DNA from: DATFCK01 sp963728975
Lineage (GTDB): Bacteria > Verrucomicrobiota > Verrucomicrobiia > Chthoniobacterales > UBA10450
Length of the DNA stretch: 64,000 bases
Reading direction: 5' to 3'
NCBI GenBank assembly: GCA_963728975.1
Contig: CAVSMF010000006.1
Span: forward strand, 1-64,000
Under the pieces are notes generated by a model that saw only the letters and a program-made list of their open reading frames with translations, was not told the DNA's origin and ran no database searches. The position numbers were made by a program, and so were the translations under genes. Every line of letters starts with the position of its first letter. Within the stretch, counting starts at the first letter, position 1. Positions 44,323 to 53,248 of this stretch are shown in pieces.

Positions 44323-46923
44323 CTACGATTTCTCGGCGGCTTCTTCGTCGGCCGTTTCAGCTTCTTCCTGCGCCTGACTAACTACAGGCGCGATGGCCTG
44401 AAGCTTCTCGCCGTTGCGCAGGTCCATCAGTTTCACTCCCATGGTGTTGCGCCCGACCGCTCGGATCTCGCTGACCCGGGTCCGGACCATTTGTCCCTTG
44501 GTGGTGATCAACATGATCTCGTCGCTTTCGCGAACGGTCAGGGCCCCGATCACATCGCCGGTTTTTTCACCCGTCTTCATGGTGATGATGCCCTTGCCCC
44601 CGCGGGATTGTCTCCGGTAATCGTCAAACGGTGTGCGTTTCCCGATCCCATTCTCGCCCGCCACCAACAGCATGGAATCGGAATCCACAATCGCGATTGC
44701 GACTACCAGATCTTTTTTATCCGGGCGAATCCCCCAGACACCCACGGTGTTGCGGCCCTGATCGCGCAGCTGTTCCTCGTGGAAGCGCAGGCTCATTCCT
44801 TCTTTGGTGATCAAAACGATCTCGTTGTTGCCGTTCGTTAGTTTCGCGTCAATCAGACGATCGCCTTCTTCGATCTGTATGGCGATGATCCCGCCCCGGC
44901 GAACGTTGGCGTAGTCGGACAGGTTGGATTTCTTAACGATTCCGGTTCGGGTCGCGAAAGCGATATGGAAATTCGCATCCCAGGTTTCGTCGACGGCGCT
45001 TGGTCCAGTTCCGGATTTCTTTGCCTGAATCCGGATGGTGGCGGCGATTTTTTCGTCCGGCCGCAGTTCCAGAATATTGGCGATGGAACGGCCTTTGGCG
45101 GCGCGTCCCATTTCGGGGATCTCGTAAACCTTTTCGACGTAGGCGCGTCCCGATTGAGTGAAAAACATCAAGTAATCGTGGGTGGTAGCGGTAAAAAGGT
45201 GCTCGACGAAATCGCCTTCCTCTTCCTCGGTGGCGCCCTCCCGGGTGGACATTCCGATCACGCCTTTGCCGCCTCGTCGCTGGGCTCGAAACGCGCTTAC
45301 GGCCGTGCGTTTGATGAAACCGCCATGAGTGATGCTGATGATGCAACCTTCGTTGGCGATCAAGTCCTCGATGTGGATGTCCGCCTCATCGGGCGCCAGC
45401 TGGGTCAGGCGCGCTGTTCCATGTTTATCGCGGATCTCGCGCAACTCCTTTTTAACGATGGAAAAAACGCGCTGCTCCTTGGCCAGGATGTCCCGCAAGT
45501 CCTTGATCGTATCGAGCAATTCCTTGTATTCGGTGACGATCTTGTCGCGCTCCATCCCGGTCAGCTGGTAGAGACGCAGGTCGAGGATCTGGTTGGCCTG
45601 ATGTTCGCTGAAAGCGTAACGCCCATCCGTCAGACGCGCCGGGTTGCGGATCAGGATTCCAATCTGCTCGACCTGACGTTTGGTGAACTCGAAGGCGAGC
45701 AATTTGACCCGGGCTTCGTCGCGATTGGCCGAGCCCCGGATGATGCGGATGAATTCGTCAAGATTGGCCAGGGCGATGAGATAACCTTCGAGCGCTTCGG
45801 CGCGGTCTTCGGCTTTGCGCAATTCGAAACGGGTGCGCCGGAGGACCACTTCACGCCGGTGTTCGATATAGGCGGCGTTTGCGTCCTTGAGAGAAAGGAG
45901 CTTGGGCCGGCCGTGATCGATCGCCAGCATGATCACGGCAAAAGAGCTCTCCAGCGCGGTGTGTTTGTAGAGATTGTTGATTACAATCTTGGGATTGGCG
46001 TCGCGTTTCAGCTCGACTACGACCCGGGTATTTTCATCCGATTCGTCCCGGATAGCGGTGATATCGCTGAGGACCTTGTCGTTGACCAGTTGAGCGATGC
46101 GCTCCACCAGAGTGGCGCGGTTCACGTTGTAGGGGATTTCGGTAATGACAATCTGCTCCTTGCCGCTCTTGATTTCCTCGACTCCGGCTTTGCCCCGCAC
46201 CTTCAAGCTCCCGCGTCCGGTCTCCAGATATTGTTTCACGCCGGAAATGCCGCAGATGGCGCAACCGGTCGGGAAATCCGGCCCCTTTACGAACTGCATC
46301 AACTCCGGCACCGTGATATCGGGATTATCGATTTGAGCGCAGATCCCGTCGATCACCTCGGCAAGATTATGGGGCGGGATGTTGGTCGCCATGCCCACGG
46401 CGATACCGGTTCCACCGTTAACCAGAAGATTTGGAAACGCCGATGGAAAAACGGTCGGCTCGGTTCGGGTTTCGTCGTAATTGGGGACGAAATCGACCGT
46501 GTCCTTTTCCATATCGGTCATGAGGGCGGCTCCGAGGTGAGTCATCCGGGCCTCGGTGTAACGCATGGCCGCGGGCGGATCGCCTTCGACCGATCCGAAA
46601 TTTCCCTGGCCATCGACCAGCCGTTCGCGCATGGCCCAGGGCTGGGCCATGTGCACCAGGGTCGGATAAATCACTGCTTCGCCGTGGGGGTGATAATTAC
46701 CGCTGGTATCGCCGCAGATTTTGGCGCATTTCCGGTGCTGCCGTCCCGGGAAGAGCGACAGGTCATGCATGGCGTAGAGAATTCTGCGCTGGGACGGCTT
46801 GAGCCCGTCCCGGGCGTCGGGGAGGGCCCGTGAAATGATGACCGACATCGAATAATCGAGAAACGATTTCGATACTTCTTCGGCGACGTTTACCGGTTCT
46901 ACTTTTTCGTTGGCGTTATACAC
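44323..46923 (-). CDS. gyrA: DNA gyrase subunit A
   Basis: An 866-residue type II topoisomerase subunit. The winged-helix/tower region has SVIISRALPDARDGLKPSQRRILYAM, the catalytic tyrosine is in PAAMRYTEARM, and the C-terminal pinwheel contains the GyrA box (QRRGGKG), which separates gyrase from topoisomerase IV. The acidic tail (QEEAETADEEAAEKS) is common. It is transcribed leftward after gyrB, but a GxxExxY element of about 0.46 kb now lies between them. Confidence 0.98.
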   Translation of the reverse strand: MYNANEKVEPVNVAEEVSKSFLDYSMSVIISRALPDARDGLKPSQRRILYAMHDLSLFPGRQHRKCAKICGDTSGNYHPHGEAVIYPTLVHMAQPWAMRERLVDGQGNFGSVEGDPPAAMRYTEARMTHLGAALMTDMEKDTVDFVPNYDETRTEPTVFPSAFPNLLVNGGTGIAVGMATNIPPHNLAEVIDGICAQIDNPDITVPELMQFVKGPDFPTGCAICGISGVKQYLETGRGSLKVRGKAGVEEIKSGKEQIVITEIPYNVNRATLVERIAQLVNDKVLSDITAIRDESDENTRVVVELKRDANPKIVINNLYKHTALESSFAVIMLAIDHGRPKLLSLKDANAAYIEHRREVVLRRTRFELRKAEDRAEALEGYLIALANLDEFIRIIRGSANRDEARVKLLAFEFTKRQVEQIGILIRNPARLTDGRYAFSEHQANQILDLRLYQLTGMERDKIVTEYKELLDTIKDLRDILAKEQRVFSIVKKELREIRDKHGTARLTQLAPDEADIHIEDLIANEGCIISITHGGFIKRTAVSAFRAQRRGGKGVIGMSTREGATEEEEGDFVEHLFTATTHDYLMFFTQSGRAYVEKVYEIPEMGRAAKGRSIANILELRPDEKIAATIRIQAKKSGTGPSAVDETWDANFHIAFATRTGIVKKSNLSDYANVRRGGIIAIQIEEGDRLIDAKLTNGNNEIVLITKEGMSLRFHEEQLRDQGRNTVGVWGIRPDKKDLVVAIAIVDSDSMLLVAGENGIGKRTPFDDYRRQSRGGKGIITMKTGEKTGDVIGALTVRESDEIMLITTKGQMVRTRVSEIRAVGRNTMGVKLMDLRNGEKLQAIAPVVSQAQEEAETADEEAAEKS

Positions 46924-46932
46924 GGAATTTTT

Positions 46933-47432
46933 CCAGACAGGATTTACAGGATTGGGTGGAAGCGATTTGCTAGACAGGATTAACGGGATTTACAGGATTC
47001 TGAAGATTGGCTTCCGCCGGATCAATTGCCCTCCGGCGATACTTTCGCTTAAACTGCAAACTTGGCGCTCCGAAATTTAGAATCAGGCCGGAATCGCGGT
47101 TCGTCGCCGTAAGATAATTCACCAGTTGCACTTCATCTGCTTTTGACAACGCGCTAATTGATTTCAGTTCGCAGAGCAAGGTGTCGTTTACGACCAGGTC
47201 GGCAACAAACTCACCGACGATTACATTTTCATAGCGAACGGTAATTCGCTGGCTTACTTCCGCGGAAAAGCCTGCCCGCCGAAGCTCATGGAGCAAAGCG
47301 TTTCGGTAAACCGACTCCAGAAAACCGGGACCGAGCGTGCGATGAACCTTCATCGCCAGTCCAATTATCTTTTCGCTTAACGTGTGGTCGTTATCTGAAT
47401 CCAATCCTGTAAATCCTGTTAATCCTGTCTAG
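46933..47432. mobile_element. Transposon-like element: GxxExxY gene within ACAGGATT inverted repeats
   Basis: The core element runs from CTAG at 46970-46973 to CTAG at 47429-47432 (463 bp). Each terminus is CTAG followed by three ACAGGATT-type 9-mers; over 30 bases the two ends differ at one position (a G for an A in the middle 9-mer of the left end). A further partial repeat (CAGACAGGATTTACAGGATT) lies outside the left end at 46934-46953. One gene fills the interior. The CTAG at both ends may be a duplicated target. It separates gyrB from gyrA. No transposase other than the GxxExxY protein is present. Confidence 0.7.
46970..47404 (-). CDS. GxxExxY protein (PD-(D/E)XK-like family)
   Basis: About 144 residues. 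Signature GPGFLESVYRNALLHEL gives G-x-x-E-x-x-Y. The nuclease-like core has EFVADLVVNDTLLCELKSI, which fits the D-x(n)-E-x-K pattern (D in VADLVV, E-L-K), and the family end QLVNYLTATNRDSGLILNFGAPSLQFKRKY. The stop TAG is in the CTAG of the left inverted repeat, and the last residues (NPVNPVNPV) are encoded by that repeat. The only early start is TTG 47402-47404, inside the right repeat, with an in-frame TAG from the right CTAG upstream. Family function is unknown to me; nuclease activity is a fold-based inference. Confidence 0.88.
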   Translation of the reverse strand: MDSDNDHTLSEKIIGLAMKVHRTLGPGFLESVYRNALLHELRRAGFSAEVSQRITVRYENVIVGEFVADLVVNDTLLCELKSISALSKADEVQLVNYLTATNRDSGLILNFGAPSLQFKRKYRRRAIDPAEANLQNPVNPVNPV

Positions 47433-47435
47433 TTC

Positions 47436-50006
47436 CTAGACATCGAGGTTGCGCACGTTCAGCGCGTTATCTTCGATGAATTGCCGGCGCGGCTCGACCA
47501 CGTCGCCCATCAGGATGGTAAACATCTTGTCGGCGTCGACGGCGTTATCCTCATTCAAATCGACCTTGAGCAGCTTGCGCTTTTCCGGGTTCATCGTGGT
47601 CTCGAAAAGTTCCTTGGCGTTCATTTCCCCGAGGCCCTTGAACCGTTTGATCTGCACTCCCCGGCGTCCGATCTCCAATATCTTTTGCAGGATTTCCGGA
47701 ATCGAAAAAAGCGGATGGCTGACGGCTTTCTCGCCTTCGCCCTCGATCAACTCGAAAATGGGCCGGTCGCTGGCGGCATAATGGTTGACCTTCAATCCCT
47801 TGCGGGCGAGTTCGGCGATGATCTTTTGGATCGCGGCCGATTCGTGCAATTCCACCAGCTTACCCCGGCGGCGGCTCCCATTGGTTTTCGGCTGGGCCTC
47901 GCCCAGGGGCAACAACTCCTGGTTCATCTCGGTGTCGAACAGGTTGAGGTCGAGATTCTCGTGATGAAAATGCCGAACGGCTTTCTCGTCGTGGAAATAG
48001 TGGACGGTTTCTTCGTTGCCATCGCGGACCTTGACCAGATAGGCGGGTAATTTGCCGGACTTGCTGTTGCGTTCGGCCAGATAAGTCTCGAAATCGCCTC
48101 CGTGGCGTCGAACCGCTTCGCTGAGTTTGGCCAGTTTTTCCAACGACTCGAGGATGTCCTTCAACTGCGCGGCGGTGATCTCCTTGTCGTCGGCCAGGTT
48201 CTTCAGGCGCACATCCTCGGCTCCGAGGCTGATCAGGATCTTGTTTAACTGAACGTCGTCGTCGACGTATTCTTCGCGTTTCTTTCGCTTGATCTGATAA
48301 AGCGGCGGCTGGGCGATGTAAATTTTACCGGCCCGCACCAGCTCGGTCATCTGGCGAAAGAAAAAGGTCAGGAGCAGGGTGCGGATATGCGATCCGTCCA
48401 CATCGGCGTCGGTCATGATGATGATGCGGCCGTAGCGCAGCTTGGCGATATCGAAGCGGCCTTCGTCCTTGCCGTTGCCATCTTCCTTGGGCTTGCCGAT
48501 CCCGGTGCCGATGGCGGTGATCATCGATTGGATTTCGTTGTTCTTAAGGAACTGATCTTCGCGGGCCTTTTCCACGTTGATCAGTTTTCCGCGGATGGGA
48601 AGGATCGCCTGATACCGGCGGTCGCGTCCCTGTTTGGCGGAGCCGCCGGCGGAATCGCCTTCCACGATGTAAAGTTCGGTGAGCTCCGGATCGCGCTCCG
48701 AGCAATCGGCCAGTTTGCCGGGCAAACCGCCGCCGGTCAGCGCGCCTTTGCGAATGGTCTCGCGGGCTTTGCGGGCCGCTTCCCGGGCGCGGGCCGCGGT
48801 CAGGACCTTGTCGAAAATGCGTTTGGCGACCGGCGGATGCTGATCGAAATAGGTCATCAGGCCGTCGTAAACGACCGAATTGACGATGCCGTCGATCTCG
48901 GTGTTGACCAGCTTGACCTTGGTTTGGGATTCGAAGCGGGGATTCGGCAGTTTGATGCTGAGCACGCAGATCAATCCTTCCCGAACGTCGTCGCCGGAAA
49001 TTGAAGGATCCTTGTCTTTGAGCAGGGAATTCGATTTGGCGTATTGGTTAACGGCCTTGGTCAAGGCGGTCCGGAACCCGGTCAAATGCGTTCCGCCATC
49101 CGGATTGGGGATCGAATTGGCAAAAGGCAGGATCTGATCGTTATAACTGTCGTTGTACTGCATCACTACGTCGATAAAGACTTCGTCGCGCTGCCGCGAA
49201 ATCACGACCGGTTTCGGGTGCAAAACCTGTTTGTTTTCGCCCAGTTGTTTGACGAATTCTTCAATGCCGTGCTTGTATAAAAACGTTTCTTTTTTCGTCG
49301 AATCTTCCCGCTCATCGTTCAGGATGATTTCCAGGCCGGGGTTGAGGAAGGCCAGCTCCCGCAACCGGGTCGCCAGCCGCTCGAACTTGAATTCGGTGGT
49401 GATGGTGAAAATTTCCGGGTCGGGCAAAAAAGTGATGAGCGTTCCGGTGGTTTTTTTATTTTTGACCTCGCCGATGACGGTGAGTTTGTCGGTCGTTTTT
49501 CCCTTGGCGAAGGCCATGTGATAGACCTTGCCGTCGCGCGACACTTCCACCTTGAACCACTCCGAGAGGGCGTTGGTGCACTTGGCGCCGACGCCATGCA
49601 AGCCGCCGGAGTACTTATAGGCGCCCTGGCCGAACTTGCCTCCGGCATGCAGATTGGTCAGCACCAACTCAACCGCTGGCATCTTCCATTTCGGATGGAT
49701 ATCAACCGGAATGCCCCGTCCATTGTCCCGGACCGATACCGATCCGTCCACGTGAACGGTGACGTCGATCTTATCGCAAAATCCGGCCAGATGTTCGTCG
49801 ATCGAGTTATCGACGACTTCAAACACCAAGTGGTGGAGGCCACGTTCGTCCGGGTCGCCAATATACATTCCCGGCCGTTTCCTAACGGCTTCGAGTCCCT
49901 CCAGTTTGTCAATTTGCGCAGCGTCGTATTTTTGAGTGGCGCCGATTTGGGTCGCCGAGGCCTGAGACACTTTTTCGGCCGGAATTTCTTCTTGAGTTTG
50001 GGGCAT
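47436..50006 (-). CDS. gyrB: DNA gyrase subunit B
   Basis: An 856-residue ATPase subunit. Start at ATG 50004-50006 (MPQTQEEIPAEK). GHKL ATPase motifs: EVVDNSIDEHLAG, DNGRGIPVDIH, YKYSGGLHGVGAKCTNALS. TOPRIM motifs: ELYIVEGDSAGGSAKQGRDR and IIIMTDADVDGSHIRTLLLTFFFRQM. C-terminal KRFKGLGEMNAKELFETTMNPEKR. It is somewhat longer than usual because of an acidic/basic insert after TOPRIM (about 130 residues including GSRRRGKLVELHESAAIQKI), as seen in several Gram-negative groups. It ends four bases from the GxxExxY element. Confidence 0.98.
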   Translation of the reverse strand: MPQTQEEIPAEKVSQASATQIGATQKYDAAQIDKLEGLEAVRKRPGMYIGDPDERGLHHLVFEVVDNSIDEHLAGFCDKIDVTVHVDGSVSVRDNGRGIPVDIHPKWKMPAVELVLTNLHAGGKFGQGAYKYSGGLHGVGAKCTNALSEWFKVEVSRDGKVYHMAFAKGKTTDKLTVIGEVKNKKTTGTLITFLPDPEIFTITTEFKFERLATRLRELAFLNPGLEIILNDEREDSTKKETFLYKHGIEEFVKQLGENKQVLHPKPVVISRQRDEVFIDVVMQYNDSYNDQILPFANSIPNPDGGTHLTGFRTALTKAVNQYAKSNSLLKDKDPSISGDDVREGLICVLSIKLPNPRFESQTKVKLVNTEIDGIVNSVVYDGLMTYFDQHPPVAKRIFDKVLTAARAREAARKARETIRKGALTGGGLPGKLADCSERDPELTELYIVEGDSAGGSAKQGRDRRYQAILPIRGKLINVEKAREDQFLKNNEIQSMITAIGTGIGKPKEDGNGKDEGRFDIAKLRYGRIIIMTDADVDGSHIRTLLLTFFFRQMTELVRAGKIYIAQPPLYQIKRKKREEYVDDDVQLNKILISLGAEDVRLKNLADDKEITAAQLKDILESLEKLAKLSEAVRRHGGDFETYLAERNSKSGKLPAYLVKVRDGNEETVHYFHDEKAVRHFHHENLDLNLFDTEMNQELLPLGEAQPKTNGSRRRGKLVELHESAAIQKIIAELARKGLKVNHYAASDRPIFELIEGEGEKAVSHPLFSIPEILQKILEIGRRGVQIKRFKGLGEMNAKELFETTMNPEKRKLLKVDLNEDNAVDADKMFTILMGDVVEPRRQFIEDNALNVRNLDV

Positions 50007-50196
50007 AGAGAGCGGGCCAGACGACCCTCTGAAAAGATAGCGGGAAACGGGGGCAAAACAACTAATAATCTCAAGGGCGGGGAAGGGCGCCAGCCGCAAC
50101 CGGTTGGGGCAGGAGGCACCGGCAAATACACGGTATGGTGGTTTATAATTTCCACGCTAACCACCCATTTTTTTACTTGCCAGCAAAGCTTGACCG

Positions 50197-50862
50197 GTGA
50201 GTTTCGAACCAGAAATTATCTGCCCGGAAATGCGCCTCCAAACCTTATCCGAAGCTCGTTGGATCCTGCTGGTTCTCTCAATCCTGACGCTTGCCAGCTG
50301 GTGGCTGACCCCATTGTTATCCTTTTTTTTCCTTCTCCTCATTCTCGGTACCCTCGCCTTTTTTCGCGATCCGGACCGGCCGGCGCCGAACGACCCGCGA
50401 GCGGTCGTCGCTCCCGCCGATGGGACGATCACCGACATTGTCGAGGTTGAAGAAACCGAAATTCTGAACACGACCGTTCGGCGGGTCGGGATTTTTTTGT
50501 CAATTTTCGATGTCCATACCAATCGCGCGCCTATCGATTGCCGGATCATCCATCGCCAGCATCGGCAGGGCCTTTGTCTGGACGCGCGCCGGCCCGAATG
50601 TTCGGAGAAGAACGAATCGATGACCTGGGGATTTCAGAACGCGGGGGTAACGATTGTGGTGCGGCAACTCACCGGGGCGATCGCGCGGCGGATTGTCGGT
50701 TGGGCCGGGGTGGGCGACGAGCTGAGGCAGGGAGACCGCTTCGGAATGATTCGCTTCGGGTCGCGAACGGAAGTATATTTGCCGTTAGCTGCGAACGTTC
50801 TGGTGAAAATAGGCGATCACGTTTCCGGAGGATCGACAATCATTGCGCGGTTACCCGGTTAA
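50197..50862 (+). CDS. psd: Phosphatidylserine decarboxylase (short form)
   Basis: A 221-residue proenzyme making phosphatidylethanolamine. The N-terminal membrane helix (LLVLSILTLASWWLTPLLSFFFLLLILG) is followed by AFFRDPDRPAP, VVAPADGTITDI, FLSIFDVHTNRAPIDCRI and the cleavage motif MIRFGSRTEVYLP, where the Ser after Gly becomes the pyruvoyl group. Length and RFGS place it in the short archaeal/Gram-positive-like group. Start at GTG 50197. Divergent from gyrB and followed 13 bases later by pssA. Confidence 0.93.
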   Translation: MSFEPEIICPEMRLQTLSEARWILLVLSILTLASWWLTPLLSFFFLLLILGTLAFFRDPDRPAPNDPRAVVAPADGTITDIVEVEETEILNTTVRRVGIFLSIFDVHTNRAPIDCRIIHRQHRQGLCLDARRPECSEKNESMTWGFQNAGVTIVVRQLTGAIARRIVGWAGVGDELRQGDRFGMIRFGSRTEVYLPLAANVLVKIGDHVSGGSTIIARLPG

Positions 50863-50875
50863 TCCTCTACAACTG

Positions 50876-51712
50876 ATGGGCGAGCCAAATTCAAAGATTT
50901 ATCTGCTGCCGAACTTAATGACGGCGGGCAACCTGTTTTGCGGATTTACCGCGACCTTGAAGATACTGGAAGGCGCGCTGCTCCAGGGACTCAGTCCCGA
51001 CGCAGCCGGCGATCTTTTTCATACCGCCATCTGGTTTATTCTGGGGGCCTGCGTTTTCGATCTGCTGGATGGCCGTCTGGCCCGGCTCGGTGGGCATGAG
51101 ACTGCTTTTGGGCGCGAGTTCGATTCGCTGGCGGACATTGTTTCCTTCGGGGTCGCGCCGGCCTTGATGGTTTACCGGGTTGTTCTCCAGGAGTTTCCGC
51201 GGGCCTGCTGGATTATCGCTTTCGTCTACCTGGCTTGCGGAGCGTTGCGCCTGGCCCGTTACAATACGGCGTCGGCCAACCGGGACGGCAACGGAACGCC
51301 TAACCACAAGAACTTCACCGGTTTCCCCATTCCAGCTGCGGCCGGATTGATCGCATCGATTACTCTTTTCATGCTCTGGCTGGCGGAAGGCGAGCACAGT
51401 CTCGGCAAATGGAAATTCGTTCTGCCGCCGTTGATGCTTTTTCTTTCCTTCATGATGTTTAGCCGGGTCCAGTATCCGAGTTTTAAGGCTTTGAATTGGA
51501 AAACCAAGAAATCGATTCCGCGGTTTTTGGTTATCATTCTTATCTTGGCGTTCACTTGGTTGAACTACGAGTGGATGCCGGCGGTGCTTTTCCTCGCTTA
51601 TCTGCTTTATGGATTTCTCCGGCCCTGGCTCTCCCGTGAATGGCGGCGAGAGATCGAGGAAGAGATTGGAGAAGAACCGGCCGAAGGCGAGCCGGTGGAG
51701 GAAACACCGTAA
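50876..51712 (+). CDS. pssA: CDP-diacylglycerol-serine O-phosphatidyltransferase
   Basis: A 278-residue membrane enzyme that makes phosphatidylserine, the substrate of the upstream psd. The CDP-alcohol phosphotransferase motif is FDLLDGRLARLGGHETAFGREFDSLADIVSFG, with the D-G-x2-A-R and G-x3-D-x3-D residues present. Other marks are LPNLMTAGNLFCGF and GFPIPAAAGLIAS. About eight hydrophobic helices and an acidic C-terminal tail. The ATG at 50876 is chosen; a frame open to 50843 overlaps psd. Confidence 0.94.
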   Translation: MGEPNSKIYLLPNLMTAGNLFCGFTATLKILEGALLQGLSPDAAGDLFHTAIWFILGACVFDLLDGRLARLGGHETAFGREFDSLADIVSFGVAPALMVYRVVLQEFPRACWIIAFVYLACGALRLARYNTASANRDGNGTPNHKNFTGFPIPAAAGLIASITLFMLWLAEGEHSLGKWKFVLPPLMLFLSFMMFSRVQYPSFKALNWKTKKSIPRFLVIILILAFTWLNYEWMPAVLFLAYLLYGFLRPWLSREWRREIEEEIGEEPAEGEPVEETP

Positions 51713-51766
51713 TGTAGCCACGGCCCTGTGCGCTGTGGGCACACGTCGCGCGGCGACGTGACTACA
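51712..51766. repeat. Three-stem palindromic element after pssA
   Basis: Outer arms ATGTAGCCACG and CGTGACTACAT (one mismatch) enclose a hairpin ACGTCGC/GCGACGT (loop GCG) and a weaker CACGGCCC-derived one. Same family as 44255-44310 but with different inner arms. It begins within the pssA stop codon (TAATG). Confidence 0.72.
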
Positions 51767-51788
51767 TCTCTTAATGAGAATCGTTAGG

Positions 51789-52511
51789 TTACGGGCGGGC
51801 TTGGTTTAAGCGGGCCAGAATTTCCGGGTCGCGCACATCGGCCCATTCTCCGGTTAATTCGAGCGCTTTTACGGTTTTGCCGGAGCGCGCCAGATCGCGA
51901 ATCGCGTCGGTCAGTTCGTATTCGCCCCGTGGCGAACGCTCGAGCTTGGCCGTAAAATCGAAAATGCTTGGCCGAAATGCGTAGAGCCCGGCGTTGTACC
52001 AGGGGCTGGTCGGTTCGCCCGGTTTCGGTTTTTCACGAAGATCGATCAGATTCATTTGATCGTTCAGGAAAACCGCGCCGCCCTGGCTTACATCCTCATT
52101 CCGTTTCACGCTGATGATCGCTTCGACGGTTTCAGGAAGATCGGCCATGGCCTTGTAATTCCGCGGGTCAACAAGGATGTCGCCATAGCTGAGGATAAAT
52201 GGCGAATCGCCCGCGAAATCGCGCGCCAGATCGACTACCCGCCCCGTTCCATCCTGCACAATCTGGGTTGCATACTTTATCTCGAGCCCGAAGCAGGTGC
52301 CGTCCCCGAAATATTCTCGAACCGCATCGGCCTGGTACCCGACCACGACTAAAAAATTCTTGATGCCCGCAGTCTGTAACCCTTCCAGGATATGAAGGAG
52401 AATCGGCTTGTTCCGCACTTTGATCATCGGTTTTGGCAGGGCCGCCGTTAACTCCCGCATCCGCGTGCCGCGCCCGGCTGCAAGCAGTACTGCCTTACCG
52501 ATTCGGGTCAT
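51789..52511 (-). CDS. Sugar-phosphate nucleotidyltransferase
   Basis: A 240-residue Rossmann-like nucleotidyltransferase that activates a sugar or polyol phosphate with NTP. AVLLAAGRGTRMRELTAALPKPMIKVRNKPIL is the nucleotide-binding signature, LSYGDILVDPRNY gives the metal Asp, and later come ISVKRNEDVSQGGAV, YNAGLYAFRPSIF and GEWADVRDPEIL. It resembles mannose-1-phosphate guanylyl- or glucose-1-phosphate thymidylyltransferases; the base and sugar cannot be assigned. A single gene convergent with pssA. Confidence 0.9.
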   Translation of the reverse strand: MTRIGKAVLLAAGRGTRMRELTAALPKPMIKVRNKPILLHILEGLQTAGIKNFLVVVGYQADAVREYFGDGTCFGLEIKYATQIVQDGTGRVVDLARDFAGDSPFILSYGDILVDPRNYKAMADLPETVEAIISVKRNEDVSQGGAVFLNDQMNLIDLREKPKPGEPTSPWYNAGLYAFRPSIFDFTAKLERSPRGEYELTDAIRDLARSGKTVKALELTGEWADVRDPEILARLNQARP

Positions 52512-52715
52512 CGATTGTGATTAGCACGATCGGGGGATGACGTCGAAGTTTACCGTGAATCTTACTTCACCACCCAGGTCGGAAAAGTAAGGCGGGGTCG
52601 GCCTCTCCGAGGACGCTGCCATCCGCTTAGCGCCCAAGGCGCTCATGATGAGCGGTTGCGCTGCTTTTGATTTTTAATCGGCGCATTGAGGATCACCATG
52701 CCCGACTGTGCGATC

Positions 52716-52757
52716 CGCGAATTTTCGCGGGATCCCTCACTTCGTTCGGGATGACAG
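52716..52757. repeat. GTCATCCCGAGC-family arm plus small hairpin
   Basis: CCGCGAA/TTCGCGG hairpin (52716-52731) runs into GGGATCCCTCACTTCG and TTCGGGATGACAG (to 52757), a copy of the family at 19589 and 22536. It lies in the gap between the nucleotidyltransferase and the DoxX-like gene. The rest of that gap (52512-52715) holds nothing I recognise. Confidence 0.65.
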
Positions 52758-52808
52758 GCTTATCCATTTAGATTGAAATCCGAGCGCCGTTCAATCAAAG
52801 TCGGGCCG

Positions 52809-53216
52809 ATGGCGGCTTTGCAATTTTTAGGCAAGTACCGCGAAACGGGGTTGCTGCTGTTTCGGGTGAGCATCGGATTGATCATGATTATTCTGATCGC
52901 GCCGGTGCTATGGAACGGGGAGGGGAGCTGGGAACATTTCGGCTCGGCCATGCGTCACCTCGATTTTCACGCGCACTACAGATTTTGGGGATTTGTCGGA
53001 GCACTTTTCGGCTGCGCCGGCGGGATTTTGATGATTTTGGGATTATTCTTCCGAATTGGCGTGCTCTTAAGCCTGGCGGTAACCGTTGTGCATTTGGTGG
53101 CGGTCTGGGATACCACCGGAGAGTTTCGCGCCCGAATGCCGGCCTTGGAGATGGCGATTTTGCTTCTCTGCCTGTTATTTATCGGCCCGGGTAAGTACAG
53201 CGTGGATAAGAATTAA
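52809..53216 (+). CDS. DoxX-like four-helix membrane protein
   Basis: About 135 residues with four transmembrane helices (LLLFRVSIGLIMIILIAPVLW; FWGFVGALFGCAGGILMILGLFF; GVLLSLAVTVVHLVAVW; ALEMAILLLCLLFIGPG). The pattern and the closing GPGKYSVD match the DoxX/TQO-small family, some of whose members serve oxidoreductase complexes. ATG 52809 (MAALQFLGKY) is chosen; the frame is open from TTG 52773. No obvious partner next to it. Confidence 0.75.
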   Translation: MAALQFLGKYRETGLLLFRVSIGLIMIILIAPVLWNGEGSWEHFGSAMRHLDFHAHYRFWGFVGALFGCAGGILMILGLFFRIGVLLSLAVTVVHLVAVWDTTGEFRARMPALEMAILLLCLLFIGPGKYSVDKN

Positions 53217-53248
53217 ATCACCGGCGGGCGCGGCTCCCTCCGCGATCA

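Noticed and set aside
44965..46833. 622-codon open frame antisense to gyrA
   Set aside because: Mirror of gyrA codon usage; no domain recognised.
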